A DNA stretch of 64,000 nt, from contig NZ_CP011452.2 in NCBI RefSeq assembly GCF_001008165.2, forward strand, positions 3,224,001 to 3,288,000, written 5' to 3'. The notes beneath the pieces were generated by a model. It searched no databases, was not told where the DNA came from, and saw nothing but the letters and a program-made list of their open reading frames with translations. The translations under genes and the position numbers were made by a program. Shown here piece after piece: positions 9,303-18,277 of this stretch. Source of the DNA: Croceibacterium atlanticum (GTDB lineage Bacteria; Pseudomonadota; Alphaproteobacteria; Sphingomonadales; Sphingomonadaceae). Numbering within the stretch: the first letter of the stretch is position 1; each line of letters opens with the position of its first letter.

Positions 9303-10612
9303 AACTGCTTCGTCCGTCCAGCCTGCTGGGCCGTCTGCTCGGCATTCTGGTTCTCGTGGTCGCGGCGGATTTCATCCTCAACGCGATCGTCTTCGAACGG
9401 GCGAATGAATTTTCCCTGCAGGAGGAAGACGCCTCCCGCATGTCCGATCAGCTTGTCGTTGCCTATCGCATGCTGGACCAGTCCCCGATCGATATGCGCG
9501 GGGAAGTGGCCGAGGAATTATGCACGGAACGCTTTACCGTGAACTGGGCGCCGCAAGCCAGCAGACAGGCCACCAGTATCGAGCTGGACCGGTTGCGCGA
9601 ACAGATCCTGGAACGGGAACCGGATCTCAACCGCACCGGCCTGCGCCTGCATCTCCAGGCCTTGAGCGATGGCGGAGATGTCGGCGGCAGCATGATATTG
9701 TCGGACCGTTCCATCGTATCCTTTTCCGCCGACGTGAACGAGGCCTGGCATTTCAATGCCCAGCGCGTGCTCATCCTTATCATGCCCACCGTCCTGCTTG
9801 TCCTGGTCGGCGCCTTGCTGGTGCGGGCCGCCTTGCAACCGCTGAACAAGCTGCTGGAGGCGACACGCAAGGTGGGCAGCGATGAACCCAGTCCGATTTC
9901 CGTGTCGGGCACGCATGAGGTGCGGGCGCTGCTCAACGCCTTCAACGTCATGCAGGATCGCATCCACCAGCTGATCCGCAATCGCCAGCTGACCGTGTCG
10001 GCCATCGCGCATGATCTGCGCACGCCGCTGACGCGGTTGCAGATGCGGCTGGAAAACGATCCCGGAGACAAGGACAACCGGGATGCGATGGCCGCCGATA
10101 TCGTCGAGATGCGACTGCTGCTGGAATCGTTGCAGACCTTCAATGAAGGGCTGGATCACACGGGCAAAATAGAGCGGGTGGATATCGCCTCCATGGCGGA
10201 GACGCTGATCGACGATGCCTGCGACCGTGGGCATGATGCGCGCTATGACGGGCCGACCCATCTTGTAATGCAGGGCCGTGCATTGTCGCTGCGGCGGGTG
10301 CTGTCCAATCTGGTGGAGAATGCGCTGCATTATGCCGGCAATGTGCGGCTGACCATCCACTCCCAACCCGACGAAGTGGTGATTACGGTGGAGGATGACG
10401 GGCCGGGCATCGACGAGGAGAGCCTTGAAGAAGTGCTCCAGCCTTTCGTTCGCCTGGACGAGGCGCGCAGCCGCGATACGCCTGGAATGGGGCTGGGCCT
10501 TGCCATTGTCGATCAGATCGTGCGCGGCGAGGGCGGCTGTTTCGAACTGTCCAACAGGGCAGAAGGCGGTCTGCGTGCCGTGGTGCGCCTTCCGGTTGCC
10601 GCGAAGAATTAA
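9299..10612 (+). CDS. EnvZ-like membrane sensor histidine kinase
   Basis: 437 residues with a GTG start overlapping the regulator stop. There are two membrane helices (about 10-30 and 157-178) around a periplasmic sensor loop of about 125 residues, then a HAMP domain. The HisKA box IAHDLRTPLTRLQ has phospho-acceptor H238. The ATPase domain shows the N box (NLVENALHYAG), the G1 box (VEDDGPGID) and the G2 box (GMGLGLAIVDQIV). All catalytic motifs are intact. It should phosphorylate the upstream OmpR-type regulator. The loop has no recognisable ligand domain. Confidence 0.94.
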   Translation: MKLLRPSSLLGRLLGILVLVVAADFILNAIVFERANEFSLQEEDASRMSDQLVVAYRMLDQSPIDMRGEVAEELCTERFTVNWAPQASRQATSIELDRLREQILEREPDLNRTGLRLHLQALSDGGDVGGSMILSDRSIVSFSADVNEAWHFNAQRVLILIMPTVLLVLVGALLVRAALQPLNKLLEATRKVGSDEPSPISVSGTHEVRALLNAFNVMQDRIHQLIRNRQLTVSAIAHDLRTPLTRLQMRLENDPGDKDNRDAMAADIVEMRLLLESLQTFNEGLDHTGKIERVDIASMAETLIDDACDRGHDARYDGPTHLVMQGRALSLRRVLSNLVENALHYAGNVRLTIHSQPDEVVITVEDDGPGIDEESLEEVLQPFVRLDEARSRDTPGMGLGLAIVDQIVRGEGGCFELSNRAEGGLRAVVRLPVAAKN

Positions 10613-10750
10613 CGCTTCGGCTGTCTTCGCAGGTGCAGCAATAAAATCTTACAAAGCGGCACGACGGTAGAGAAATTGCCGCCCTAGCTTCCTGCCTGAT
10701 CGCGCTCCCGGAAATGCATCCGGTGGGCCGTATTCAGGAGGACCGAACCC

Positions 10751-11446
10751 GTGAACGAACTGATCGGACGCGTTTTCAGCTTCGAAAAGAGCGTATTCCC
10801 CAAAAGCAGCGAATTATACGGCTCGCTCGCACGTGACGGCCAGAGCCCCAAGGCACTGATGATCTCTTGCGCGGATTCGCGTATCGTTCCCGAAGAAATA
10901 ATGCAGGCACGGCCGGGCGATCTGTTCGTCTGCCGCAATGCCGGCAATATCGTTCCCACCTTCGCCACGATGAATGGCGGTGTTTCCTCCACCGTGGAAT
11001 ATGCGGTGGCAGCGCTGAAAGTGCGGGACATCATCGTCTGCGGCCATTCGGACTGCGGCGCGATGAAGGCACTGGCCCAGCCTGAATTGCTGGAAGGAAT
11101 GCCGAATGTCGCCGCCTGGCTGCGCCACGGCGCCGCCGCCGAACATGTCGTCAGCACCTGCACCCCCGATCTGAAGGGTGCGGAGCGGATCCGCGCGATC
11201 AGCCTGGAAAACATCATTGCCCAGCTGGCCCATCTGCGCACCCATCCTTCGGTCGCGACGGCGCTCGCATCGGGTGAAATGTCGCTGCATGGCTGGTTCG
11301 TGGATATTCATGCCGGGCAGGTTCTCGGCCTGGAAGGCAAGACCAATGAATTCGTGCCGCTGCGCGAGCATGAACAGCTGCCCGTGGCCTTCCCGGCTGC
11401 TGCCCGTTACCCGGCCCGTCCTGCCTATGCCGGGGAGGCCGCATGA
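10751..11446 (+). CDS. Beta-class carbonic anhydrase
   Basis: Interconverts CO2 and bicarbonate. 231 residues, with zinc ligands C40 (in SCADSR), H99 and C102 (in CGHSDCG) and the catalytic Asp42-Arg44 pair. The GTG start at 10751 has AGGAGG 9 bases upstream. Its stop overlaps the ATG of the following SulP transporter by 4 bases. The pair therefore looks like a bicarbonate uptake and conversion module. The enzyme should be cytoplasmic, as it has no signal peptide. Confidence 0.95.
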   Translation: MNELIGRVFSFEKSVFPKSSELYGSLARDGQSPKALMISCADSRIVPEEIMQARPGDLFVCRNAGNIVPTFATMNGGVSSTVEYAVAALKVRDIIVCGHSDCGAMKALAQPELLEGMPNVAAWLRHGAAAEHVVSTCTPDLKGAERIRAISLENIIAQLAHLRTHPSVATALASGEMSLHGWFVDIHAGQVLGLEGKTNEFVPLREHEQLPVAFPAAARYPARPAYAGEAA

Positions 11447-12957
11447 GCCTATCCGCCATAAAGGAAAATCTCTCGCAGAATTTCTCGCGAGATTTCACCG
11501 CGTCCATCGTGGTGTTTCTTGTCGCCATGCCGCTGTGCATGGGCATCGCCATCGCTTCCGGCGTGCCGGCCGAAAAGGGCCTGCTGACGGGCATTATCGG
11601 GGGTATCGTCGTTGGCCTGTTTGCCGGTTCGCCGCTGCAGGTGAGCGGGCCGGCGGCGGGGCTTGCCGTCATCGTGTTCGATTTCGTCACCCAGAACGGC
11701 CTGTCCGCTCTCGGTCCGATGCTGGTTCTTGCCGGTGCCCTGCAATTGGTGGCGGGCTGGTTCAAACTCGGCGCCTTTTTCCGCTCTATCTCCCCCGCGG
11801 TCGTGCACGGGATGCTCGCGGGTATTGGCGCACTGATCGTCATCAGCCAGTTCCATATTTTGTTCGATGCGCAGCCGCTCTCCAGCGGTATCGACAATCT
11901 GGCGGCCATGCCCGCGCGCCTGCTGGGGCTGACGCCGTTTGACCTGCGGGCGACCGAACTGGCCCTGCTGATCGGCTTGCTGACCATTGCCGTGATGCTC
12001 GTCTGGGAGAAATACCGTCCTTCGGGCTTCGGCCTGCTGCCGGGCGCCCTGCTGGGCGTGATGGCCGCGACAATTGCCGCCTGGATGCTGCAGCTCGACA
12101 TTGCCCGTGTCGACGTGCCGGAATCGATCATCGGTGCAGTCCGTTCGCCGGATGAAAGCTTCCTGTCCATGATGATGTCCCCCGCGATCATCATTGCGGC
12201 GATTGCGGTGGCCTTCATCGCCAGTGCTGAAACGCTGCTTTCGGCGGCGGCGGTGGACCGTATGCATGACGGCGTTCGCACCAATTACGACAAGGAACTG
12301 AGCGCGCAGGGCGTGGGTAATTTCCTGTGCGGTCTTGTCGGTGCCTTGCCGATGACCGGCGTTATCGTTCGCAGCTCTGCCAATGTGCAGGCCGGCGCGC
12401 GAAGCAGGACTTCCACCATCCTGCATGGTTTCTGGATTCTCGGCTTCGTTTCGCTGCTGCCCTGGTTGCTGCGGGAGATCCCGATGGCGGCGCTTGGCGG
12501 TGTGCTGGTCGTCACTGGCTGGCGGCTGGTCAGCCTGACCCATGTGCGCCATCTCTACGCATCCTATGGTGCGCTGCCGGCGGTGATCTGGACGGCAACT
12601 TTCGTGCTGGTCGTCGCGGTTGACCTGCTGACCGGGGTGCTGGTGGGCCTGGCCCTGACCCTGATCGAGCTGGTGCCGCATATGCGCAGCCTCCGCCTGA
12701 AGGTGGAAGAAGATGATGAGGGCGAAGAACGCTCCGTCCATCTGGAAGGCAGCGCGACCTTTGTCAGCCTGACCGGCCTGACCCGCAAGCTGGAAGAAAT
12801 CCCCATGTCACGCCCGGTGCGCCTGCATCTCGATCGCGTGAGGGGCTTTGACCATACCTCGTCCGAACAGGTCCGCGAATGGATCGCCCGTCGCAAGAAG
12901 CTGGGCAATCGCGTGGAAGTTGTCGGGCCGGGACATCTGGTGGACCGTCTGGCCTAA
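11443..12957 (+). CDS. SulP family anion transporter, probably bicarbonate
   Basis: 504-residue membrane protein with the SulP core. The N-terminal segment LVAMPLCMGIAIASGVPAEK and VSGPAAGLAV are typical, with 10-12 hydrophobic segments to about residue 415. A short C-terminal region (about 420-504) resembles a reduced STAS domain. It is translationally coupled to the carbonic anhydrase, which favours bicarbonate over sulfate as substrate; that is context inference. A strong terminator follows 15 bases after the stop. Confidence 0.88.
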   Translation: MSLSAIKENLSQNFSRDFTASIVVFLVAMPLCMGIAIASGVPAEKGLLTGIIGGIVVGLFAGSPLQVSGPAAGLAVIVFDFVTQNGLSALGPMLVLAGALQLVAGWFKLGAFFRSISPAVVHGMLAGIGALIVISQFHILFDAQPLSSGIDNLAAMPARLLGLTPFDLRATELALLIGLLTIAVMLVWEKYRPSGFGLLPGALLGVMAATIAAWMLQLDIARVDVPESIIGAVRSPDESFLSMMMSPAIIIAAIAVAFIASAETLLSAAAVDRMHDGVRTNYDKELSAQGVGNFLCGLVGALPMTGVIVRSSANVQAGARSRTSTILHGFWILGFVSLLPWLLREIPMAALGGVLVVTGWRLVSLTHVRHLYASYGALPAVIWTATFVLVVAVDLLTGVLVGLALTLIELVPHMRSLRLKVEEDDEGEERSVHLEGSATFVSLTGLTRKLEEIPMSRPVRLHLDRVRGFDHTSSEQVREWIARRKKLGNRVEVVGPGHLVDRLA

Positions 12958-12972
12958 CGCCGGTTCATTGGA

Positions 12973-13010
12973 GTGGCCGGGCGTGTCCCTCCACGCCCGG
13001 CCACATTTTT
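12973..13010 (+). terminator. Rho-independent terminator of the carbonic anhydrase-SulP operon
   Basis: A perfect 13-base-pair GC-rich stem (GTGGCCGGGCGTG at 12973-12985 with its complement at 12992-13004), a 6-base loop and then ATTTTT. It lies between the plus-strand SulP gene and the convergent SDR gene. Confidence 0.92.
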
Positions 13011-13056
13011 GTGTGCCGTTTCATGCCCACACCGGCGGCCCGCGCCGCGGTGATCA

Positions 13057-13821
13057 TCAATGGGCAGTCTGGCCCCCGTCGATCACGAACAGGGCGCCAT
13101 TCACGAAACTCGCCGCATCGGAACAGAGGTGCAGCACGGTTCCGGCAATCTCTTCGGGCGCGGCCGCACGCCCGGATATGTTGTGCTGGAAGAATGCGTC
13201 GGTGAATTCATTGCTGTCGGCCCAGTGCTGCGTCATCGGAGTGACCACGAAGCCGGGGGCGATGGCATTCACGCGGATATCGTGCCTAGCATATTCCACC
13301 GCCGCTGCCTTGGTCAGCCCGGCGACGGCGTGTTTCATCGCGCAATAAGCGGCCATGTTGGGATCGGCGATCACGGCGCCCACCGATGCAGTATTCACGA
13401 TCGCGCCGCCGCCTGTGGTCAGGAAGTGCCGGATTTCCGCCTGAACCGCATACCATACGCCCTTGAAATCGACATCGATCGCGGCATCCAGTTCTTCGTC
13501 CGGAACTTCATGGATCGGGCGCTGGGGCGGCAATATTCCGGCATTGTTGAACGCACAGTCCATGCGTTTGTAAGTGGCCAGGCAGCTGCCGACCAGCATG
13601 CGGACCGCTTCGCCATCCGTCACGTCAGTCGGCTTGAATTCCGCCTCTCCGCCGGACTGGCGGATAATCGCCACGGTTTCTTCCGCGCGCTCGTCAATAT
13701 CGCCGATCATCACCCTGGCACCTTCCGCGGCAAAGGCGATTGCCGCCGCGCGCCCGATGCCGGTGGCGCCGCCCGTGATCAGCGCCGCCTTGCCGGAAAA
13801 CCGCCCGTCTATTCCTGCCAT
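13057..13821 (-). CDS. Short-chain dehydrogenase/reductase
   Basis: 254 residues, classical SDR. NAD(P)-binding motif TGGATGIG (16-23), NNAG at about 92-95, and a catalytic set of S146, Y159 and K163 (YCAMK). The acidic residue after strand 2 (GDIDER) favours NAD over NADP. The C-terminus VNGALFVIDGG is typical. GAGGA lies 6 bases before the ATG. It overlaps the end of the MBL-fold gene by 13 bases and is the last gene of the cytochrome-flavoprotein-MBL-SDR unit. It could oxidise an alcohol made by the flavocytochrome; the substrate is inferred from context only. Confidence 0.92.
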   Translation of the reverse strand: MAGIDGRFSGKAALITGGATGIGRAAAIAFAAEGARVMIGDIDERAEETVAIIRQSGGEAEFKPTDVTDGEAVRMLVGSCLATYKRMDCAFNNAGILPPQRPIHEVPDEELDAAIDVDFKGVWYAVQAEIRHFLTTGGGAIVNTASVGAVIADPNMAAYCAMKHAVAGLTKAAAVEYARHDIRVNAIAPGFVVTPMTQHWADSNEFTDAFFQHNISGRAAAPEEIAGTVLHLCSDAASFVNGALFVIDGGQTAH

Positions 13822-14702
13822 TTCGGTTCCTCACCAATTGCCACCTTCGAGGAATTGCCGAGGATGAAATCATCCAGCGCATCCACCGCATCGGGGAATT
13901 CCGCCCGCACCAGCGCGCGCATTTCCGCCGAATTTTCCGCCTGCGCCACGAATTGCGGCCACATTTCCAGATAGCGGCGGCTGAATTGCAATGCCTCGGG
14001 CGTATCGGGCAGGCCGGGCGCGGAATGACCGGCCACGACCACTTCGGGACCCAGTTCGGCCAGTTTCGTCAGAGATTCCGCCCAGCCTTCCACCTGCTGC
14101 GGATCGTGTTCGCCCAGCCACAGATGCATCTGGTTGAAAACAAGGTCTCCGGCAAACAGCGCGCGGATCGACGGCGCCCACAGCGCCGTGGCGTGGATGT
14201 GATCGCCCTGCATCGGGCCGAGCACCTTCAATTCGTGGCCTTCCAGCATGATGCTGTCCCCTTCCAGCGCTTGCGGGGCGCTGGGATGGACGGGGCCATT
14301 ATCGCCGAGCATCGGGCTCCAGCGTTTGACCTTGAAGGGCAGGGACCGCCAGATATCGGCCACCACGGTGGGATGGGCGACGATTTTCGCATCAGGAAAA
14401 GCATCCTGGATCACTTCCATGGCGAAGAAGTGATCGGGATGGTCATGGGTCACGAACACATGGGTCAGGTTCCGGCCACTGTCGAGCACCATGGCCACTG
14501 CCCGGTGGGCGTCGGCCAGGGTGAAGGGCGGATCCACCAGCACGGCATCCCGTTCCCCCATGATCAGCGCGACATTGACGTTGAGCGACCCGGGGGAAGT
14601 TCGCAGCACCTCGAAATCGAGCGGGGGCGATCCAGCGTCCGGCCGGGCTGCGGCGGGTGTGGTGAACAGCAGCAGTGCGGCTGCCAGGCAAAGGCGTATC
14701 AT
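13809..14702 (-). CDS. Exported metallo-beta-lactamase-fold hydrolase
   Basis: 297 residues with a Sec signal peptide (about 1-20, cleavage near AAARP). The metal-binding motif HDHPDH occupies residues 86-91. Later metal-ligand candidates occur in GPMQGDHIHA, FAGDLVFN and VVAGHSAPG. The set fits a periplasmic MBL-fold hydrolase; which of its many activities it has (lactonase, thioesterase, sulfatase or other) cannot be read. A GGAGGAAAGG site precedes the ATG. It lies 63 bases after the flavoprotein gene and overlaps the SDR gene. Confidence 0.85.
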   Translation of the reverse strand: MIRLCLAAALLLFTTPAAARPDAGSPPLDFEVLRTSPGSLNVNVALIMGERDAVLVDPPFTLADAHRAVAMVLDSGRNLTHVFVTHDHPDHFFAMEVIQDAFPDAKIVAHPTVVADIWRSLPFKVKRWSPMLGDNGPVHPSAPQALEGDSIMLEGHELKVLGPMQGDHIHATALWAPSIRALFAGDLVFNQMHLWLGEHDPQQVEGWAESLTKLAELGPEVVVAGHSAPGLPDTPEALQFSRRYLEMWPQFVAQAENSAEMRALVRAEFPDAVDALDDFILGNSSKVAIGEEPKWQE

Positions 14703-14765
14703 GGTCCTTTCCTCCCCCCATTGCGGGTTTGGGGGGCAGTTGCGGCACTGCCCCCCGTGCGACCC

Positions 14766-16382
14766 TTAGCTGATACCCTGTTTCCCCGGTGCAATGATAT
14801 GATTGGGATCCAGGGCCTGTTTCAGCCGGGCATTAACGTCGCGATTGGTTTCGCCATACTGGCGGGCCACGAGATCCATCGTTGAAACGCTGGACCGATA
14901 GGCTGCCCACCCTCTTTCCCCGAAGCGGACGATCATTTCGTCCATGCATTCGTTGGCCCTGGCGGAAGATGCATCGTCCCCCTTGTCGAACATCAGGAAG
15001 ATGATGTGGTGCAGTTCCCGCCCGCCAACCGCATAGGCCGGGGCATAATCGAAACCGTGCCGGTTCATGATCTCCTTGGCGAGCGCGGTCTGGCCGCCAG
15101 TTTCCGTGCCCTTGGCCGGGGCAACCGGCGCGAAGGCGATGGCGCCCCCCTGCGGCCCCCACCAGCGGACCAGGCCGATTTCTTCCAGCGTCATCCCGCC
15201 GCGCATCAGGGTCTTGTGGTGTTCGAACCAGGGATTGCCGTTCATTTCGGCATCGGTCAGCACTTCACCGCCTGCGGCTTCGAATGCGCTGCGCAGGATC
15301 GGTTCGGTCGCGGCCACGGTTTCTTCCGTGCCATAAAGCGCGAAATAGGTGTTCCACATGCCCAGGCCGTTGCGTTTCGCCTCGGCCTTGATCAGTTCAT
15401 CCGGAATGGCGCCTTCGCCGTCGAAAATGTCCGTGCGCCGCTGGAACATGGCCAGCTGGTACAGCGCGCCCATTATCAGCACACCATTGGGGATGAGGTT
15501 GTTCATGCGGAACGGGCGGATCGTGTCGGTGATCCGGGCCACGTCCGACATTTCGGCCGATCGAACGACAAAGGGTTTGTAGACTGGCGGTTTGGGCATC
15601 AGCCACATGCCCATCTTGGTAACGACGCCAAAATTCGACTGGGTGAAAATGCCGTCCAGATAGGGGCCATAGCCCCATTTGAAGGCTTGCCAGCTATTGC
15701 CGTTGGGGATGGATCCCATGCCCGTTTTCAGAACCGATCCATCGGCCAGCACCACTTCCATGCCGCATTGCATCATGAAGTGATCGCCATAGGGCGTGTA
15801 GCCGACCCCGCGTTCCAGCGTGTTGCCGACCATGGACACGATCGGGCCGACCGTGGGCACATCCAGCCAGTAAGGCAGATCGTTCGCTTCGATATAGTCC
15901 TGGATCTGCTGGTAGGTGACGCCCGGTTCCACCAGTATCGTGCCGAGTTCGGCATCGAAGTCCAGGATCCGGTCCATCCTTTTCAGGTCCAGGATCATCT
16001 GCCCGCTGCTGGCGGGCGTGGCCATGCCATAGCCCATATTATGCCCGGTGGAGACCGGCCACATCGGCAGCTTGTACTTGTTGGCGACTTTCAGGATCGC
16101 CTGCACTTCCTCCACCGAGGCGGGGGCGACCGCGCCAGATGGAATATGTTCCCCCTTGAGATCGGGGATGAAGCTCTTGCGGTAGCTGACCGTGCTCGCC
16201 TCGTCGGCGAAAACCCAGTCATTGCCCACGATGGCGCGCAATTCGCGAATGGCGGCGGCGAATATGTCCCGGTCCATGTCCTGCGGCATCATCCGCGCAT
16301 GGGCGAGGGGACTGATCGCTGCACTGGCCCCGAGCAGAGTGGAGCCGACGAGCACGCCGCGACGGGAGATCTCGGTGCTCAT
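14766..16382 (-). CDS. PCMH-like flavoprotein 1 (4-cresol dehydrogenase/vanillyl-alcohol oxidase family), Tat-exported
   Basis: FAD enzyme of 538 residues that should oxidise the side chain of a para-substituted phenol and pass electrons to the cytochrome encoded just upstream. The start at 16382 gives a Tat signal (SRRGVLVG). The FAD-binding PP-loop is VSTGHNMGYGM (110-120). Compared with the PCMH flavoprotein sequence recalled from memory, Y118 matches phenol-binding Tyr95 and Y495-R496 match Tyr473-Arg474. V405 stands where Tyr384 binds FAD covalently, and K534 replaces Arg512. Of the three paralogues it is the closest to PCMH (ERGVGYTPYGDHFMMQCGME). Its start overlaps the cytochrome stop by 4 bases. 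Confidence 0.9.
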   Translation of the reverse strand: MSTEISRRGVLVGSTLLGASAAISPLAHARMMPQDMDRDIFAAAIRELRAIVGNDWVFADEASTVSYRKSFIPDLKGEHIPSGAVAPASVEEVQAILKVANKYKLPMWPVSTGHNMGYGMATPASSGQMILDLKRMDRILDFDAELGTILVEPGVTYQQIQDYIEANDLPYWLDVPTVGPIVSMVGNTLERGVGYTPYGDHFMMQCGMEVVLADGSVLKTGMGSIPNGNSWQAFKWGYGPYLDGIFTQSNFGVVTKMGMWLMPKPPVYKPFVVRSAEMSDVARITDTIRPFRMNNLIPNGVLIMGALYQLAMFQRRTDIFDGEGAIPDELIKAEAKRNGLGMWNTYFALYGTEETVAATEPILRSAFEAAGGEVLTDAEMNGNPWFEHHKTLMRGGMTLEEIGLVRWWGPQGGAIAFAPVAPAKGTETGGQTALAKEIMNRHGFDYAPAYAVGGRELHHIIFLMFDKGDDASSARANECMDEMIVRFGERGWAAYRSSVSTMDLVARQYGETNRDVNARLKQALDPNHIIAPGKQGIS

Positions 16383-16726
16383 CGGCCCTTCTCCTGTGGA
16401 TCGGCCGGCGCATCGCTGATCCATCGGGCCAGTGCAGCAAGTTCGGACGGCGTGATTTCTGTCGGCTTGAAAGCCGGCATCGCGCCATTGCCGTGCCGAA
16501 CGAAATATTCGATCGATTCCGCTGGAAGCTCGCGCCCCTTCAGGATCGGACCGACATTGTGACCGTGGCAATAGCCGCAGGTCCGGTCATAGATGAATTC
16601 AGGGGGCCTCTCTCCTGAAGCAGGGGAACCGGGTTCGGCGGCGGACCCGCCTGATTGCGCGAAAAACAAAATGCCGGCGGCGCAGACAGCGGATGCGGCG
16701 CCCAGCCGATATTTCGGCCTTTCCAT
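16379..16726 (-). CDS. Small c-type cytochrome, PchC-like partner of flavoprotein 1
   Basis: 115 residues, with a signal peptide of about 30 residues and one heme-binding motif CGYCH. The distal methionine ligand is probably in GNGAMPAF. Size and layout match the cytochrome subunit of 4-cresol dehydrogenase, which takes electrons from the flavin. It is the first gene of a unit running cytochrome, flavoprotein, MBL hydrolase, SDR. A TetR gene lies 149 bases upstream on the same strand. Confidence 0.9.
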   Translation of the reverse strand: MERPKYRLGAASAVCAAGILFFAQSGGSAAEPGSPASGERPPEFIYDRTCGYCHGHNVGPILKGRELPAESIEYFVRHGNGAMPAFKPTEITPSELAALARWISDAPADPQEKGR

Positions 16727-16875
16727 AATTCTCTCCCCTCCAACATCCGCCGTTCTTCAAATGCGACAGATTGTAAAGTTCGGAATTATTTAATTCAAAT
16801 TTGTCATTTCGTCAATCTCGGAAGGGGCTTGTTACTTCTCCGATTGGCGCGGACTGGTCGGGCCTTCCCCTTCGG

Positions 16876-17526
16876 TCAGGGCTTGCCGGGCAAGGGCGGC
16901 AGGGGGACCGAGGCGAGCCGCCGGGCATCGTCGAACGGAACGCCAAGGCCCAGCAGGATATAACCCGCCACGGTCTCGCAATATTCGCTGGGCGGATCGT
17001 CGCGCAGCAAGGTGCCGATGGCGGCCAGGGTGGATCCCAGGATGATGTCGCGCCCGATCGCGCTGGACGGGATCGGCAGCATGCCTGCCTCCATCCCTTC
17101 GATCACGGTCTGCTCCGCCTGGCGATAGGTTTCGCTGCCCATGATCACGCCATTCGCACTCATATTCAGGATCGACCAGGCCCATGGCCGATCCTCGCGG
17201 GCGCGCCGGAGGTAGTAGCGTATGGCGGAGGCCGCGCGCTGGCGTGGATCGGCCATTTGCGAAACCGTCTGCGTCACGGCGGCCAGGAAATCATGCGTGA
17301 GCTCGTCGCTCAACGCCTCGCGCAATTCCTCCATTCCCTTGAAATGGTTGTAGAAGGTCGGCCGCGTTACGCCCGCCCGATCGGCAATGTCCTCTACCCG
17401 GCTGAACAGTCCGTTTTCATGCCCGAACAGTTCAAAGGCTGCGGCGATGATCTTCGCGCGGGTCTTCGCCCGGCGTTCCCGGCCGATTTCCGCCCTGCGT
17501 TCAAGATCTACCGGACTACGCGCCAT
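16876..17526 (-). CDS. TetR family regulator
   Basis: 216 residues. N-terminal helix-turn-helix (KTRAKIIAAAFELFG, VEDIADRAGVTRPTFYNHFK). The C-terminal domain has the WAWSILNMSANG pattern seen in many sphingomonad TetR proteins near catabolic genes. It lies between the cytochrome-flavoprotein unit and the divergent sigma factor gene, so it may control either or both. An inverted repeat on its upstream side (17612-17642) is a candidate operator. Confidence 0.88.
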   Translation of the reverse strand: MARSPVDLERRAEIGRERRAKTRAKIIAAAFELFGHENGLFSRVEDIADRAGVTRPTFYNHFKGMEELREALSDELTHDFLAAVTQTVSQMADPRQRAASAIRYYLRRAREDRPWAWSILNMSANGVIMGSETYRQAEQTVIEGMEAGMLPIPSSAIGRDIILGSTLAAIGTLLRDDPPSEYCETVAGYILLGLGVPFDDARRLASVPLPPLPGKP

Positions 17527-17611
17527 TTCCCTTGTATTTCCGTTGTTTGCCAGATCTCATCGGACCCGCGCCAAAAGCACAATTCATGCATAGGCGGGGA
17601 AGGATATGTTG

Positions 17612-17653
17612 CACAACGGGCGATGCGGGCCAGTACATATCCGTTACATATTC
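17612..17653. promoter_or_regulatory. Candidate operator between tetR and the ECF sigma gene
   Basis: GGATATGT (17612-17619) and ACATATCC (17635-17642) are perfect 8-base inverted repeats. A further direct copy, TACATATTC (17645-17653), lies 11 bases from TACATATCC. Spacing by about two and one helical turns on the upstream side of a divergent tetR suggests repressor sites. Confidence 0.45.
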
Positions 17654-17711
17654 ACGTGGTCTTCGCTGTCCGGTGCGGCTATTTGGCACCTTCATCAAAA
17701 CGGTTCGCCCA

Positions 17712-18239
17712 TTGTCAGACCATCCTTCCAATAGTGGCCTTGAAGGTGCCTTTTTCGCCAATCGCGAAAAACTGCTGCGGTTTCTCGTCGCGCGCGGGGC
17801 GGGGGATTCGGCGGAAGATCTGCTGCAGGAAATGTGGCTGAAGGTGAAGGCGGCGCCGTCCGGCCCGGTGGCTTCACCCTTGTCCTATCTGTTCCGCATG
17901 GCCAACCTGCTGATGATTGATCGCTATCGCGCCGCGCGCCAGTCCGACATTCGCGATCGGGAATGGACGGAAACCCAGGTCGGCACGATGCCCGGCATTT
18001 CCGACGCGCCATTGCCTGACCGTGCGATCATGGCGCGCCAGCAGATGGGAATGATCGCGCAGAGGTTGGACGAACTCGGCCCGCGCGCCGCGGCCATATT
18101 CCGCCGCCACAGGGTTGATGGTGTGCCTCAACGCAAGGTGGCCGAGGAATTTGGCGTCAGCCTCAGCACGGTGGAGGGCGATTTGCGCACCGCCTATGCT
18201 GCCCTGGCCGAATTGAAGGAGCGCTTCGATGAGGCGTAA
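17712..18239 (+). CDS. FecI-like ECF sigma factor
   Basis: About 175 residues. Sigma region 2 (AEDLLQEMWLKVK, YLFRMANLLMIDRYR) and region 4 (RRHRVDGVPQRKVAEEFGVS, LSTVEGDLRTAYAAL) are both clear. The frame is open to 17532, but the family usually begins a few residues before GLEGAFFANREKLLRFL, which favours TTG at 17712; GTG at 17673 is an alternative. No strong ribosome site is seen for either. The gene ends right at the reading frame containing the FecR gene and should be activated through FecR and the TonB receptor when substrate is bound. Confidence 0.82.
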   Translation: MSDHPSNSGLEGAFFANREKLLRFLVARGAGDSAEDLLQEMWLKVKAAPSGPVASPLSYLFRMANLLMIDRYRAARQSDIRDREWTETQVGTMPGISDAPLPDRAIMARQQMGMIAQRLDELGPRAAAIFRRHRVDGVPQRKVAEEFGVSLSTVEGDLRTAYAALAELKERFDEA

Positions 18240-18277
18240 TGCGAATGTCTCCGTCCTGCTGTCAGGAGGATCCACCC

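Noticed and set aside
11214-12741. Two long minus-strand frames opposite the SulP gene (356 and 430 residues)
   Set aside because: Low-complexity His/Arg/Gln-rich text without motifs; the plus strand has an intact transporter.
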